Notes: a model not told the origin generated them from the letters alone. DNA of 64,000 nt from Muscardinus avellanarius (GCA_963383645.1 OY726565.1:36995529-37059528), one strand, 5' to 3'. Counted from the stretch's first letter, positions 10,698 to 23,451 are shown. Translations and numbers: made by a program.

Positions 10698-11104
10698 AAG
10701 TATTTATATTTTATATTTATACTTATATAAATATATTTACAATATATAAATAATATATATTAAATACATTTAATATATATTTATATTTTAAAAGTAACCA
10801 GTATTTTACTTTTTATTGAGGATAATATAATAAAATCCCTAAAAAGATGAAAATATATTTGAATACTAATTTTTGAAAGCTAAAAAAATCAAGGATTTGT
10901 ATTTAGTTCCATAGTGGTTCTTGACACAAACAACCCAGATGGAACCTATTAGCAGCTTAAAGAGAAAACTAAATCAGTCAAATCCTTACATAATCATGAG
11001 AAAAAGAAAAAAGGAGAAATAGAAGGTGATGAAAAAAATAAAAGAAATAAATTGGTCCTGAGATTTTTGGTGTTATTTGTTGTTGTTATTGTTCTTTGCC
11101 CAGA

Positions 11105-11107
<3 letters not shown>
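10698..11107. other. AT-only tract and unassigned flank
   Basis: Positions 10698-10795 are almost purely A/T with overlapping 'tatttatatt' and 'aatatatattaa' words, able to fold or melt easily. This is also the L1 target side. The remainder is unrecognised. Confidence 0.6.
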
Positions 11108-11157
<50 letters not shown>

Positions 11158-11357
11158 GTCAGGACTGGGGGTGGAACTCAGGGGCATTCTACCTCCAAGT
11201 GACACCTGCAGCCCTATTTTTTATTCTTTATTTTGAAACAGGCTCTCATTGAGTTCCAAAGGGCCTCACTTAGTAGCCAAGGCTGTCTAGGAACCATGAT
11301 ATTCCTGTCTCAGCCTCCCAAATGCTGGGATTACAAGCGTGCGCCACCATGCCCAGC
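11108..11357 (-). repeat. B1-ID SINE with (TC)n at its tail
   Basis: (TC)n spans about 11108-11155, where the SINE A-tail should be (GA on the SINE strand). The SINE then reads back from 'ggactgggggtggaactcag' to 'gcgccaccatgcccagc' at 11357. Confidence 0.88.
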
Positions 11358-11370
11358 TTCCACCATCTCA

Positions 11371-11491
11371 TTTTTAATTTTTCATTTTGAGACAGGGTCT
11401 TGCTAAGTTGCTCAGCCTGGTCTAGAATCTGAGATTCTTCTGTCTCAGTGTCCCAAAAACAGGATTACAGGTATATACCACCACTCTCAGC
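11371..11491 (-). repeat. B1-ID SINE fragment (B1 head half)
   Basis: 'ttttgagacagggtcttgc' to 'taccaccactctcagc'. The ID-derived tail is absent. It lies 14 bp from the preceding SINE and is more diverged. Confidence 0.75.
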
Positions 11492-14400
11492 AATCCTTGG
11501 ATTTTAATGGGCAGAAAAATCTTGTGATCATAGCTTTTGACAGCATGTATTGTTAAGAAGCACCTGGTGAGTCATAAACAATGACAGTAGCCAAGCAAAG
11601 ACTCTAAATCTAGGCACTTAGCTCTTCTCCTCCTTGGCCCTTACAGTGGTTTAAATAATCAGAGCTAGCTTAGCTCAAGTTTCCTCATTTGAAATGTAGA
11701 ACTAGCAATACCTACCTCCCTGAATCATCTTGAGAACCTAATGAAATAGTGCATCTGAGAGGGCCTTGTCACCCCATTAATTCACACCTGCGCAGTGCTT
11801 CCTGCTAGAAAGAGAGCATCTCTGGGGGCAGTGCTGACATTTGCAGTAAGGACCATATGGATCTGCCATTATTAGCTTTCCAATCTGTCGTATACTCCTT
11901 CCTTTCTCCAGACATTAATTTCCCCTCTAACTGTGATTTCACAACATTCTTCCTAGAGTTGTTGTTCAGAAATACTAGTGCTTACTGCCATATCTAGATT
12001 CTAGTAAGTTCTCAGTAAACGTTAGTTCCCTTCCCCAGCTTACCTCAATGGCCCTAAAAACATCTCAGTACGTAACACAAGCACACATGTACTTGCTCCT
12101 TCTGCCAGGCACAGAGGCCCAGGCACTTTACGAATTTTTTTTTTTTTACCTTATGAGTTAGCACACTCAAGTCTAAATCTGGGATGTATTAGGTAGAATA
12201 ATTCATCTACAATGTGAAGCTCATGGCCAGAATATTACATTACAATCCACACATACCTATGCTCTTGAATTTCATGGCCAAAAAATGAGTGAAAATCTAT
12301 AGACCAAAAGGATGATCCTAGGGGGAAAAAATAGAAAAGGATTTAATAATAGACTTCCAGTTTCTCTGTTTTTTTCTTCCTATTACTTCACCAAGGCTGT
12401 GTCTGCAAGAGTTGTAGATATCCAGACTCCCAAAAACCAAATTAAAAATACTCTAGGGTCTTTGCCTTCTTCTTTGTATTCTCACTTCTATTTCAGACCT
12501 TCTGCCTTCCTCCCCTGTGGCAAGGTCTCTCGCTTCAAAGGAAAGTCACTGACCTGGCTATTAGCAGCCCCACTAACCTGCAATGTTTCCTTTTTTCACT
12601 CACACTGAGATCTGCACTGAGTTGCTGAAACTGATCATTCCCAGGGTAGATTAACCTGAAATCATCTTGAAGTTTTTGCTATGTTGCAATCCTCCTCTTC
12701 TTTCTTTAAAGCTACAGGGTCTTTGCCTTATTACAAAGACAGTGCAGCTGACACAGGAAGCCCATAACACATGAGATTCCCATCCTATGAGTTCAATTTG
12801 GATTTCCTCCTTGTTTCATATATGTCCCTGGGACAAATGCCGAACACAAAAGTTGTTTCCTCCTAAAAACTCTCCAAAGAGTTCTGCTATTAATCACCAA
12901 TCCATTTCTTAAAATAACTTGTCATAGCTAAAACTAGCAGCGTAAGGAAGTTCTGACATATGGTGAAGTTCTCCAACAGCAATTGTGGGGCTGCAATTTA
13001 ACAGCCACAGATCTGTGTGCCTGTCTGTTTTATGTAGCCCAAGACCTCCAGAGGGAAAGGAGGCCCAAGCACTACTGATGAGACCCAAACCAAATCCCCA
13101 GCCCAGTGCCCTGCCTAATACAGGTGGTTAATACAGGTTTGTGGATGGTGATTAAAATAATTACTGCTTCTGTGCCTGCACACAGAGTATAGTCTAGGTT
13201 TTTTTTTTTTCTCTAACAGCAAACCCATAGTCCCATCTCTCCTACAAAACCAACCTAAGAAGAAATCCAATTATAGGACTTTAAAGAAACTATTCTTTTA
13301 ATTCTCCATCTAGAATATTTAAGGGGATTTAATCAAACCACAAAATGTGAAAGAAATTAATTCCATAATTTATCATTACTGTTAAAAAGAAAGAGACAGG
13401 AATACTCAACTACAAGAAAAGGTTCAATTATTTCAATTTCATTTCCTTATAAAATGAGCATTCTTTTACATCAGGCATCAGCAATTTGCCACTAATTAGC
13501 TGCCTGAAATAGCACCAATTATAATACTATATCAAAAATTATCAAATATGCTGACAAATTAATCCAAAATACTTATAAATATTAGAGTTATAAACATACC
13601 TATTTGGTCAATTTGTATCCTTAGAGTTTATTCATTTATTATCAAGGATATTATAGAAATATAGACAGATGAGATATAAATAATATGTGGGTCTGTATGT
13701 AAAGCATCTACATAAATAAATTGATCCCTCTTCAGAATCAAAGATATGCACGGAAAAAAATCTTATGTATAATCATTTTTATCCTTTTGAATTACCATGA
13801 ATCCCAAAAATCATGTAAATTTCATTTTAAAAAGTATTGTCTTTACAGTGGGTCCATCCAGTCATGCCCACAAATTTTCATACTTTAACATTCCAATATC
13901 AGAAATGTTATTACTTCCTTTCTTTGACCTTAATTTGAAGTTGAAGATCAATTTTGCTTCTGAAATGGAGACAGATTATGACACAATGAACCTCTTTCTC
14001 AGCCCCTCTGAGGTAGGATGAAAGAAAACATTTTTCATGGCAGACAAGAATCAGCTCCACAGAAGATCCATCATGAAATCTGTGACTGGAATGAGCACAA
14101 GAGGATGTGTGCAGTGTTGTACAGAAGAGATTGTTAAATACTTAAAATTACAGCTGAAGCCATCCATGATGGAAAAATGTATACCATGAAAGTGGGCAAA
14201 AGATATGTCTGAGCTTTTGTTGTGATTGTTCAGAGACAGTTTTCCAACACACTACTGCATGTAGTACAGTATATATTCAACAGGGCATACGTGGTATTCT
14301 AGTCTGGTATCCCAGTTAGAATTGCTTCATAGTGATGCCACATTACAGTTGGGACCCTTTATCCTGGTCTTAAGATTTATTACACATTAAAGAACAGAAT

Positions 14401-14610
14401 GTACACATTTTATGAGTTATAATAAGCATAAGCATTAATGAGTTATAATAAGCATATATTTGACTTATAATAGCAGGCCAAATTCTATTTAAAATTTTTA
14501 GTACCTTAGTTATATTTCATATGTGTTTATTTCCTAGAATAATAGTATTTTATTAAAGTGAAAATGAGTAATGAAATTTGACCTTTACTACACATTCACT
14601 AATCCTAACA
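11492..14610. other. Mostly single-copy sequence with an old MIR
   Basis: A diverged MIR-like segment (plus; 'caagtttcctcatttgaaatgtag' region) lies at about 11655-11770. T-runs occur at 12136 and 13200. Short open frames (12312-12608, 13797-14021) have no domain. Nothing else recognised; this is one of the largest low-repeat stretches. Confidence 0.5.
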
Positions 14611-14619
14611 GAATAGTAT

Positions 14620-14850
14620 CACTATGACTACTTTTGAGTACCTATTATGTGCAAGGTACTTTTACCACTCTAATACTAGATTCTATGAGTTAGAAATTAT
14701 TATTCTCATTTATAGCAGAAAAACTGTGGTGTATGGAGTTTAAGTAACTTGCCTAAAGGTTCAGAACAGGAAAGAGTCCCAGCTAGAACTAGAACACTAC
14801 CTCCAAAACTCATTCTTCAAATCAGTGTTGCCTTCTGTGTATACATGGTT
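14620..14850 (-). repeat. MIR SINE, ancient
   Basis: Contains 'gtacctattatgtgcaaggtac', 'ttatagcagaaaaactg' and 'taagtaacttgcctaaagg', the MIR core in antisense order. It is heavily diverged, as expected for this old mammalian family. Confidence 0.75.
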
Positions 14851-15213
14851 GTCATGCACACTCAACTATTTCTTGACACCATCTAAAATTCGTCAGAATG
14901 CTGTGCTAAGCTTACCATAATAACCACTGATATGCCCATGACTAATACAGAGCCATGGATCATTTATTCTGATAGCCTTTTGAGAGCTTATTTAAATTAA
15001 GTCACTGGCTTTAATTAACCCATCAACTGGTGTCAAATATCAAATATATGCAAATTTACTATATAGTTACACCATAGTCCAATATTTTCCCTGAAGATCA
15101 GAGCTAATCTCTGCAATTAAATTCCAGTTGGTACCCATAAGGCTATATACTAAATAAATTTGTGTGTTTGTATGTGTGAGTTTGTATGTGTGTGGGGGGA
15201 TGTATGTGTCTAT
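14851..15213. other. Unassigned sequence
   Basis: No repeat or coding signal recognised apart from a short TG-rich run (15160-15200) leading into the next SINE. Confidence 0.4.
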
Positions 15214-15404
15214 GATGCCGGGGATTGAACACAGGGGCATTCTACTTCTGAGCTACACCTCCAGCCCTATTGTTTTTTATTTGGAACAAGGTCTCATTAA
15301 GTCACTGAGAGCCTTACTAAATTGCTGTGGCTGGCTTTGAACCCATGATTCTCCTGTCTCTGGCTCCAAAGTACTGGGATTAGAGGCATGCGCCAAAACA
15401 CTGG
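15214..15404 (-). repeat. B1-ID chimeric SINE
   Basis: Tail-first on plus: 'gccggggattgaacacagg', 'gagctacacctccagccc', then the B1 part to 'gcatgcgccaaaacactggc'. The head is moderately decayed. Confidence 0.88.
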
Positions 15405-15575
15405 CAAGTAAATTCCTTTTATACTAAGGTTTTCATTGTTCCAAATCAATTTTAAAGGGCTCAAAACCTATTGGTCTCTACATCCAAAATTTGGGCCCTA
15501 TTATTTAATGTGGAATTATTAATATGATTCCCTAATTCATATATCAGTTTTGTCTCCATCTTTACCAGTAAAAAG

Positions 15576-15655
<80 letters not shown>

Positions 15656-17611
15656 AATTTTTTCTTAGAAATAATGCCAAGACATAGCTGATAGAATTCC
15701 ACAACAGCAATTGACAGTAAAATATCATTTACTTTCTGAAACTGACAAATCTAATAGTGCCTGATATGTGGGAAAATGTCTTATAAATGTTAGAGAAGGA
15801 AAAGCTTAAACCCTGGGGAAGTCACTGAAAGTACAACCTTATAATAATCGCATTGTGAGAAGAGAGATGCCACGGGATTTCAGGGACATTATTAAAGCTG
15901 TAAGCAGACCTACTATTGGTTCGCAGCTATTCATTAGCACTTGGAATAAATTCTGGGCTCACTTGAAATGGAAAGACCCTTACCCTACCCATTTATTTTC
16001 AAGTAATTCAAAAGGAGAATTTTATTAGATAACATTTAAAGATGAGTAAGAGGGTTTAGAGGTCTATCTGCAACTGTTCTTTAGCTCAGAGTCATTTTTT
16101 ATATCATTAAGAATGTGATTTGACACAACTTCACCTTAATTTTTAGTGGGAAATAATTAGTTATCTTACATATGCATAAAAATTGTATTAAAAACTCAAT
16201 TACTTTGTTCAGTTGGGATTGCATCCCTAGATGTAATGATGTACCACCATAGAACCAGGCACTCCAATCAGAAGGTTCTCGGGAGCTTATGATGAAAAAA
16301 TACATTTATTTCAGTAATAAGGAGGTTAATTTGAAACCCTAATAAGGGGATGATTTTGTCCACTTAGATTAGTTTTGCCTTTCTTCCTGTAGCAACATAA
16401 ATTACTAGTGTTTATTGATTTTCCACAAGAAATTATACATGCAGCTTCTGAGAATAGTCTTTTTTCTTTGTTTTCTCTCCTCTTTTTGCATTAGAAATGA
16501 CACCTGTTCTTAAATAATCATTCTTATAAACAATGGCCTGATCCTCCTGTTCATAAAATGCACTGCGGCATCTGTAGAATCATGATCGTTGTCATGACAA
16601 CAGAGGTGGCCGACAAGGAGAATCGAAGCTTTTGTGTCACATCAAGTAGAAACAGCATGTAATTCCTTAAACTTGTTATTTAAATGCAACTTTCTCAATT
16701 TTTTCTCTCTTATATGCTAATTGCTCCAGGAAAATCTCCATATTACACAAAATAATTCAAGTCAAATTCAATTTTTACAACCATAACTCGTATGTGTAGA
16801 ATGGAGTCATGATTACATAAAAGAGGAATGAGGTTACACCAGAGATGAGTGTTCATTAAAAATACCCCAGCCCAAATTACTCTTTGGTAACCAGGGCCTC
16901 GTTTCTCTCACTTTGTTCAGATTTGTATGGTGGTAAGAAAGAATGATGATGTCTACGTATTTTTTTTATCTGTCAGCACATATTTCCCTGTGATGTTTTT
17001 CTATTCGTCAGCACATATAGCCCTCAAAATTAGAGCCCTGCATGGCTGCCAGTATGTGTGTTGGCAAAACTAAAAAGATTGATGTGCAGAGCTCAGTAAG
17101 CTCACAGACAAGGGTCCTTCACTAAGCAACCGGAGTGGTTTTTCCTAAGTTGGCTTTTACCCGCTTGTCTCTTAGAACCCAAGGGATTCTGAAGCTTTTG
17201 ATAGAAAAACAGATGAGTCAAGGCCAGAGTCAGAATAAAAATGACAAGCTCTCTGGGGGAATGCGGACTGACAAAAATAAGTAAATATGAAATGGGGAAA
17301 AAAAAGGACCAGCGGTATGTCACAGAGCCATGCAGGGGGGCAGAGGTAACAGGCAAATGGGAAAATAGTTGCAAAAATAAGGGAAGGGGCAGTTAAGAAT
17401 TGTGAGAAGAAGTGTTTGACAATCTAAAAGTCAGTTCTATAAAGAATAAGCAGAACAGTTTATGTCAAACAGAATAATATAATTTGGAGAAAATAAATTA
17501 GGCAAAGGGAACTGCATAGATTACAAAGCTCAGGAGCCTACCAGAATATAAGTCTTACTCACCTACTAGTAATCCTAAAGTCCCAAAGCCAAAGTTATAG
17601 GCATTATCAGA
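15405..17611. other. Low-repeat stretch with TA/GA microsatellite
   Basis: A compound microsatellite, (TA)n at about 15579-15616 then (GA)n to 15650. Otherwise no transposon recognised by eye. Includes the palindrome at 16588-16601 reported separately. A 90-codon minus frame (17102-17374) shows no domain. Confidence 0.5.
16588..16601. promoter_or_regulatory. 14-bp perfect palindrome resembling an RFX X-box
   Basis: 'gttgtcatgacaac' equals its reverse complement. RFX factors bind X-boxes of the type GTTRCCATGGYAAC, and this differs at two symmetrical positions. It lies in a repeat-poor stretch. Function is inference only. Confidence 0.3.
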
Positions 17612-17696
17612 GGAGCTGAGGATACAACTCTGTGATAGTGTGTGCTTCGTTTGTGTAAGGTCCTGGCTTCAGTTCCAGTACCACAGGAACAAAAAG
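17612..17696 (+). repeat. ID-like SINE (tRNA-derived monomer)
   Basis: 'gagctgaggatacaactctg' corresponds to box A and 'ggcttcagttccagtacc' to box B of an ID element, followed by an A-rich end. No 7SL head is present, so this is the monomeric ancestor-type SINE. Confidence 0.75.
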
Positions 17697-17799
17697 TTAT
17701 CACAGTCCAACACTGGCTCTCCTTGCCTTGAGAATAGTAAAAACAAGTCAGTTAGTGTCTAGGCACTGCTGGTTACACTTGCAGAGTTATTAGTCACCT

Positions 17800-18222
17800 G
17801 TGTCATTAGTCAACTTCTATTTTTAGAGCAGTTTTAGGTTCACAATCAAGCTGAAAGTACAGAGATTTCAATATACCCCTGCCCCAACATGAGCATAGCA
17901 TCCCGCTGTCAAAATGCCCAACCAGTGTGGCACATTTGTCACAGTGAATCTATATCCATCCATCATTATCACCTGAAGTCTATAGCTTACATTAAGCTAT
18001 TTTGTGCCATGTTTTATGGGTTTGGACAATTGTATTATGATAAGTATCTCCATTATAATATCATAGAGTAATGTCACTGTGTCAAAAATTATCTGTGTTC
18101 TGCCTGCTCAACTCTCTCTCCCCCACCACCTCTGACAACCACTGACATTTTTCCCTGCCTCCATAGTTTTGTCTTTTCCAGAATGTCATATAGTTGGAAT
18201 CATAGAGTATATATCCTTTTCT
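17800..18222 (-). mobile_element. Old L1 3' end (left part)
   Basis: Antisense L1M 3' UTR signature: 'gagcagttttaggttcac', 'gaaagtacagag', 'tcattatcacctgaagtc', 'agaatgtcatatagttgg'. It continues at 18765 beyond the insertion described next. Confidence 0.75.
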
Positions 18223-18764
18223 GGCCTTAGAAGCTGACGGGGGAAATGGACGAAGCCTGAGGAATGAAAGATTCCGAAGGAGTTAAGAGACGGGCTGACG
18301 AAAGGTCAGACTCCCCAAAACTCCAGGCAGAACTCCAGTCCTTCCAGAATTCACCTCAAAGCCCCCCAATGATAGAGGGATCTTATCTTAACCCTTACTG
18401 AGCTGCTCTGGCCTCCCCCACTCTGCGCTTGTTGATTTGTTAGTTTCCTTTGATGGTTGTATCTTGGTGACTTAGGACATCCTCCCTAATCTCTAGCATT
18501 CCTCATGGCATTGTGATGCTTGTTTTTCCCATGAAAATGTAATACTTAACCTAGTTTTTAAAAAGGGTATAAAAATCCTAGTTTAAGAGAATAAAATTGT
18601 CAGTTGCCCATCAGGCAATTGTCTGTGCCTTCATTTCAGGGCAGCTGCCCATCAGGCAGCTGCTCAGTGTTTCCCTTTTCAGGTCTCTCCCTCCCAAATC
18701 CCAGAGAAGAATCTCTACAAGAAGCCAAACAGGCTTGTGCTTGGTTAGTACTTGGATGGGACTG
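18223..18764 (+). mobile_element. LTR-like insertion ending in a 5S rRNA-derived segment
   Basis: A 542-bp insert into an L1 between 'tatatccttttct' (18210-18222) and 'tatagccttttct' (18765-18777), a 13-bp near-identical duplication. Inside are a TATA-like 'gggtataaaaatcc' (18564-18577), an 'aataaaa' poly(A) signal about 25 bp on and an inverted-repeat-rich stretch around 'gcccatcaggca', all LTR-like. Its last 40 bp match the 5S gene internal promoter. The long duplication fits L1-type rather than integrase-type insertion. No poly(A) is visible, so the mechanism is open. Confidence 0.6.
18723..18761 (+). pseudogene. 5S rRNA fragment (box A to box C)
   Basis: 'ttggttagtacttggatggga' (18741-18761) matches 5S rRNA from the intermediate element through box C except for its first base. 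The preceding 'agccaaacaggct' resembles box A 'agctaagcagggt'. Only the internal control region is present; the 5' and 3' thirds of 5S are missing. Confidence 0.7.
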
Positions 18765-19335
18765 TATAGCCTTTTCTAATTGGCTTCTTTCACTTAGCAA
18801 TACACATTTTAAGTTTCTTCCATGCCTTTTTATAGATTTTTATATCAATTCTTTACAGCACTGAATAATATTCCATTGTCTGGAGGCATCACACTTTATC
18901 CATTAACATGTTTTTCTAGCTGCATCATAGTTTATCTTAATATATGCAAGCACAATGGTTGCTTCCAAGTGTCAGAAATTGTGACTAAAGCTGCTATCAT
19001 CCTCTGAGTGCGGGTTTTGTGAGGACATAAGATTTTCACTTCTTTGGGAAAATAACAAGGAGCATGCATTATTGTTGGGTCATATGGCAAGAGTATGCTT
19101 AGTTTTGTAGGAAACTGCCAAATTGTCTTCCAATGTGGCTGTGCATTTCCATATTTGCAGCAGTGGGTCTGCATTTCTGCTGTTCAACATCCTTGCCAGC
19201 ACTCGGTGTCATAAGTATTCTAATAGGTGTGGAGTGGCTTCTCGTTATTTATTTAATTTGCATTTCCCTGATGACATATGATGTAGAACATGTTTTCATG
19301 GCTCATCTGTCATCTGTATACTTTGCAATGCAACC
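18765..19335 (-). mobile_element. Old L1 fragment (right part)
   Basis: Resumes 'ctaattggcttctttcactt' and carries antisense ORF2/3' signals such as 'aataatattccattgtctgg', 'ggctgtgcatttccatatttg' and 'catccttgccagcac'. Continuous with 17800-18222 before the LTR-like insertion. Confidence 0.8.
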
Positions 19336-19460
19336 TTAGGTGTTAAGGTTAGGTTATGTTTGTCACTGGGTCTTGGGCTGGGCCTTGGTTTAGTCTTAAG
19401 TTTAGGGTTAAGGCTAAGATTAGGGCTAAGGTAAGGCATGCAAAGCAATCTTAGAGTATT
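19336..19460. repeat. Degenerate TTAGGG-like minisatellite
   Basis: Words such as 'ttaaggttagg', 'tttagggttaaggctaag' and 'attagggctaagg' recur with a loose 6-bp rhythm. It could be a decayed interstitial telomeric repeat or simple G/T-biased DNA. Confidence 0.4.
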
Positions 19461-21239
19461 AGGTGATGGCTATGTTTTAGGCTGGGACTAGGGATGGTGC
19501 TTGACCTGGTTTTAGGCTAGATTCAAGGCGTTCACTCATAGGTATGCATGGTTGTTTTCAGAAGAGGAGAGCAGTCATCTGAGTAAAGCCAGAGGTTTAT
19601 ACTAAAGAAAGAAGGGCAGCAGGCACCTGGGATCCTATGTTGGGGACCCATGTTAGATTGCTGCAGGAGGAAAAAAGCCAAGGCATGCTTACCACAATCT
19701 ATACAGGTATGGTTGAATCAACAACCTTACCTAAAGAATAGGAGGAAAGTTGGATTTCATTACATCCTCATTAAACATTGTCTCATATCCTTTTCATTTT
19801 CATGTATTTAATCTGAACATATATATGAGTACATATTACCATTTCCCAAGGCAGAAATCCTTTCTTGTCTCAAAAAAAAAAAACTACACATTGGAACTTA
19901 CCTCAGAAAAGTTTTTATTATAGTATAATTGAACCAAGTCTCTTTTCAGGTAATGAGACTGATTTTAGTCTATTTTTGCTAATGTGACTCTTCACAGCCA
20001 AAAAGCTTCCTGAGATCCTGCAATTAGTGTCCATGCAATAATTTCTAGATGCATCATGTAAAATATGAAGAAAAGATGTGAAGTTCTTCTTTGCACCATA
20101 ATTTACTTCACAGAAGGGACTTTTTTAGAATAGTACATACATAATATTCTATCACTTTTCCTGAAATTCTATCCAAAAAGATTATTTTCTGACTGTAATT
20201 TAGTAAAAAGTAAGTTAAAATGGCTGCTGGAAGGGTTACCTTTATTCTTGTGTTGAATTTACACAATAAGGCTTCAATCCAATAATTATGATATTTTTAA
20301 ATTATACTAGAACTCTATCTCAGCAATTAAATGAAAAAGAACATAAGTAGTGGTAAAGGGTGCTACATTCTAGTATTTGCTTCTTTTTTCTTAATCTTTA
20401 GTATTCATCTATTATACAAGACCCATTTATGTCATAGACTATATATGCTTATGGTCAAAGACACAGGTCTTTAAAAAAGAAAATACCACACTTAAATTAT
20501 TGATATAATATAATTAGACTTCTTCAATATTTTAAAATTGTCTCAGTAAGGATTTACTGTATTCTTATTCCACTTTACTTAACATCAACCAAAGCTCTTC
20601 AGTTTTAGACATAATGTTCTATAAATTATACATATGAGACAAGAAAACTTCAGGGAGATGGCAGGAAGCAAAAGGATCTTATAAACTATGATTGGTTCAT
20701 TCTTTCAATCTGGAAATGCAGTATAGATTTTAAGTAATATTATTTTTTCCACTTATGGAAATTAAGTTTCCCAGGACAAACTATGTTAAAACAAGCCCTC
20801 TGTTACCTTTTTTTGATCTGCCATTCTGCATAGCACATCCAGATGACTTCATTTGTTACCCAGATGCTAACGTTTGTGTTAAGATGTGTGAATCATCGCC
20901 AATAGCAGCTAAAATCACATAATTTCTCCAAAAACAATCTTCTCTTTGGTTATCTCGCTGGCCATTGGCCTCCCATGTTTCAGTCATGAGAATAAATTTG
21001 CTTTATATTTAGACTCGAGAAAGTGAAATGGGACTGTTTAGAAGATGATTTTTGCTTATTTTTTTAAATAGTTAACCAGACACGAACTTTCTTCATTCAC
21101 TAAATTTAACAAAACAGAATTTAGTTATGACCACATCAATAAAATGATGAAAAATGCTTGAAGTCATGATTCATCATAGAAAAGAATACTGAAACCAAAC
21201 TCTTCATCAAGCAGGTGAAATTAAAGAGACTGACAGTCT
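19461..21239. other. Unassigned AT-rich sequence
   Basis: No SINE, LTR or coding exon recognised. An 11-base A-run lies near 19873. Candidate single-copy DNA. Confidence 0.5.
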
Positions 21240-22250
21240 TTTTTTTTATTAACTTACAAATAATAGCTGTCAAGGTATACAAAGTAATGTCTCAGTATAT
21301 GTGTATATTATGTGCTAATTATCATAGTCTAATTAAATAACACATCCATCACCACCCATAGGTAGCATTGTGTATATAGTATTATATGAACACTTAGGAG
21401 TTCTTCTCATCAAATTTCAAGTAAACAACCCAATATTATTAACTATAGTCACTACACTGTACCTTAGAGCCACAGGATGTATCCATCTTATAACTGAAGG
21501 TTGTACCCTCTGACCAGTATGTCTCTATTTTCCCTCACTTCTTTGTCCCGTGGCAATCAGTGTCCTATTCTGCTTCTCAGACTCTGCATATACATGAATT
21601 GCACAGTATTTCTTTCTGTGCCATGTTGTCAGAGATGGCAGGGTTTTCTTCTTTTGTATAGCTGAATAATATTTCTCTGTGCATGTGTGTGCACATGTAC
21701 CATTTTCCTTGCCTATTCATTTGTTGATGGACACTTAGGATGTTCTGTGTCTTGACTACTGTGAATACTGCTACAATGAACATGGGGTTGCTGAAGTCTC
21801 TTTGATGCACTAAATTCATTTCCTTTTGATGTATACCAAGAAGCAGGGCTGCTAGATTCTATAGTAGTTCTATTTCATTTATTTATTTTGCAGACCTGGG
21901 AATGGAACCCATGGGCATTCTACATCTGAGCTATACCCCCCAACCCTATTTTTTATTCTTTATTTTGAAACAGGGTCTCACTGAGTTGCAGAGGGCCTCA
22001 CTAAGTAACTGAAGCAGTCCACGAATTGCAATCGTCCTGTCTCAGCCTCCTGAATGCTGTGCTTACAGTGTGCACCACCACACCCAGCTTAGTAGTTCTA
22101 TTTTAATTTTTTAGAAAACTCCATAATGTTTCCCCTAAAGGCTATACTAATTTCCTTTCCCACCAACCATTCACCAAGTTTCCCTTTGCTCCATACCTTT
22201 GCTAATACTTAGCTAATATTTTTATCTGCAAGCTATTTGTTCTTTGTACT
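21240..22250 (-). mobile_element. Old L1 fragment interrupted by a SINE
   Basis: Antisense L1 3' signatures: 'aacacatccatcacc', 'tagtcactacactgtacc', 'agctgaataatatttc', 'tgttgatggacactta', then after the SINE 'gaaaactccataatgtttcc'. The A-tail appears as a T-run at 21240-21248. Confidence 0.85.
21876..22089 (-). repeat. B1-ID SINE inside an L1
   Basis: TSD 'tagtagttctattt' is exact at 21862-21875 and 22090-22103. Complete copy from 'gcagacctgggaatggaacc' to 'caccaccacacccagc'. Confidence 0.92.
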
Positions 22251-23435
22251 CTAACTATATAAAAGTTATAAATCCATTGTAAGAATATATAAGATTTTTA
22301 TCAGATGCACATATAATACTCATTAGACAAATTAATGCTTAAATACAAGTTGTTTCATCAAAATTTTGCCCCAGAAGATACAAGGGTCCCAGATAACAAA
22401 AGTATATAAACACTTCTTCACAGATTTAGTTGTTACCTTAGTTAATCATCAGTGATACCAGGTTGTAAAACTATTTTTTAAAGTAATGCATTGTCAATAA
22501 GAAACTATTACTACTTGTATTACTACATGATTACTAACAATCCAGGTCTTTGTAAAATTTTAAAGCATTATAAATTAGTAAATAATTGAAAATTATAAAC
22601 CAGTAAATTCAGTATGGTATTTCGGCAAATAACTTTCTGAAAATCACTGTGAACATACCTTCTTATCAGGAAGACTAATGTAGAAAACCATTAGAAAAGG
22701 CAACAGGGGCAATATAACAAATCAGAAGAACTGGTCTTACCAGTAAAGATTGGTGTTTACAGTTTCATTCATATGGGTCTTTGATAATGTCACCTGAGTT
22801 CACAGTGTCTCTTCAAAATAAAGTTTTTTGTTTGCTTGCTTTTTTTTTTTTTTGCTTTGTCTTGTCTTGGTTTTTATATCTCATAAAATTATAAAATGAG
22901 GCTGAAGCCAGAAGTACTGCCTTCACCAAAGACAGATGCTGGGTGGCATTTATTAAGCCACGAGTTTAGTTCAAAGGGAAAGTTTGCCTTTCCCTTAACT
23001 ATTGCTTTTTAAACTCTGATTACATCTGGTGCCAGGCAGCATATTCTATACCCATGCCGACTTTAACAACCTAAGGGGCTCTTTTCCAAGGCTCCCTGAT
23101 GACAGGCCGTCTATAAGCAACTGGTTGACTCCCGCAGTGCTGACTTGAATGCTCAACATGCTGCCTGCAACTCAGCAGGCCAGAAGGAACAGCAAGGAAA
23201 TAAGTGCAGAAAGAAAAAAGAAAAAAAAAGAAAACCCCGAGACATGTCAAAAATGAGAGGACTGAGCTACACTTCAGCCACAAATAGAAAAGCTTTAGAC
23301 GATCATGCCCCAAAATGCAAGATAACTATGATTTGTAAATATCTTGTGCTCTCTTTCATCCAAACTACCACATAAAAAAATGGTTGCAGAAGAGAGGTGA
23401 TAGGGAGCAAAAAATCCCAAAGGGTTACATAGGCA
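22251..23435. other. Unassigned sequence
   Basis: A T-run near 22840-22853 is the only obvious feature. Frames at 23071-23375 on both strands are open by chance across an A-rich run at 23214-23231. Confidence 0.45.
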
Positions 23436-23451
23436 GAATTATACCATCACT

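Noticed and set aside
18723..18761. Functional 5S rRNA gene
   Set aside because: Only the internal control region is present; the outer parts of the gene and a T-run terminator are missing.
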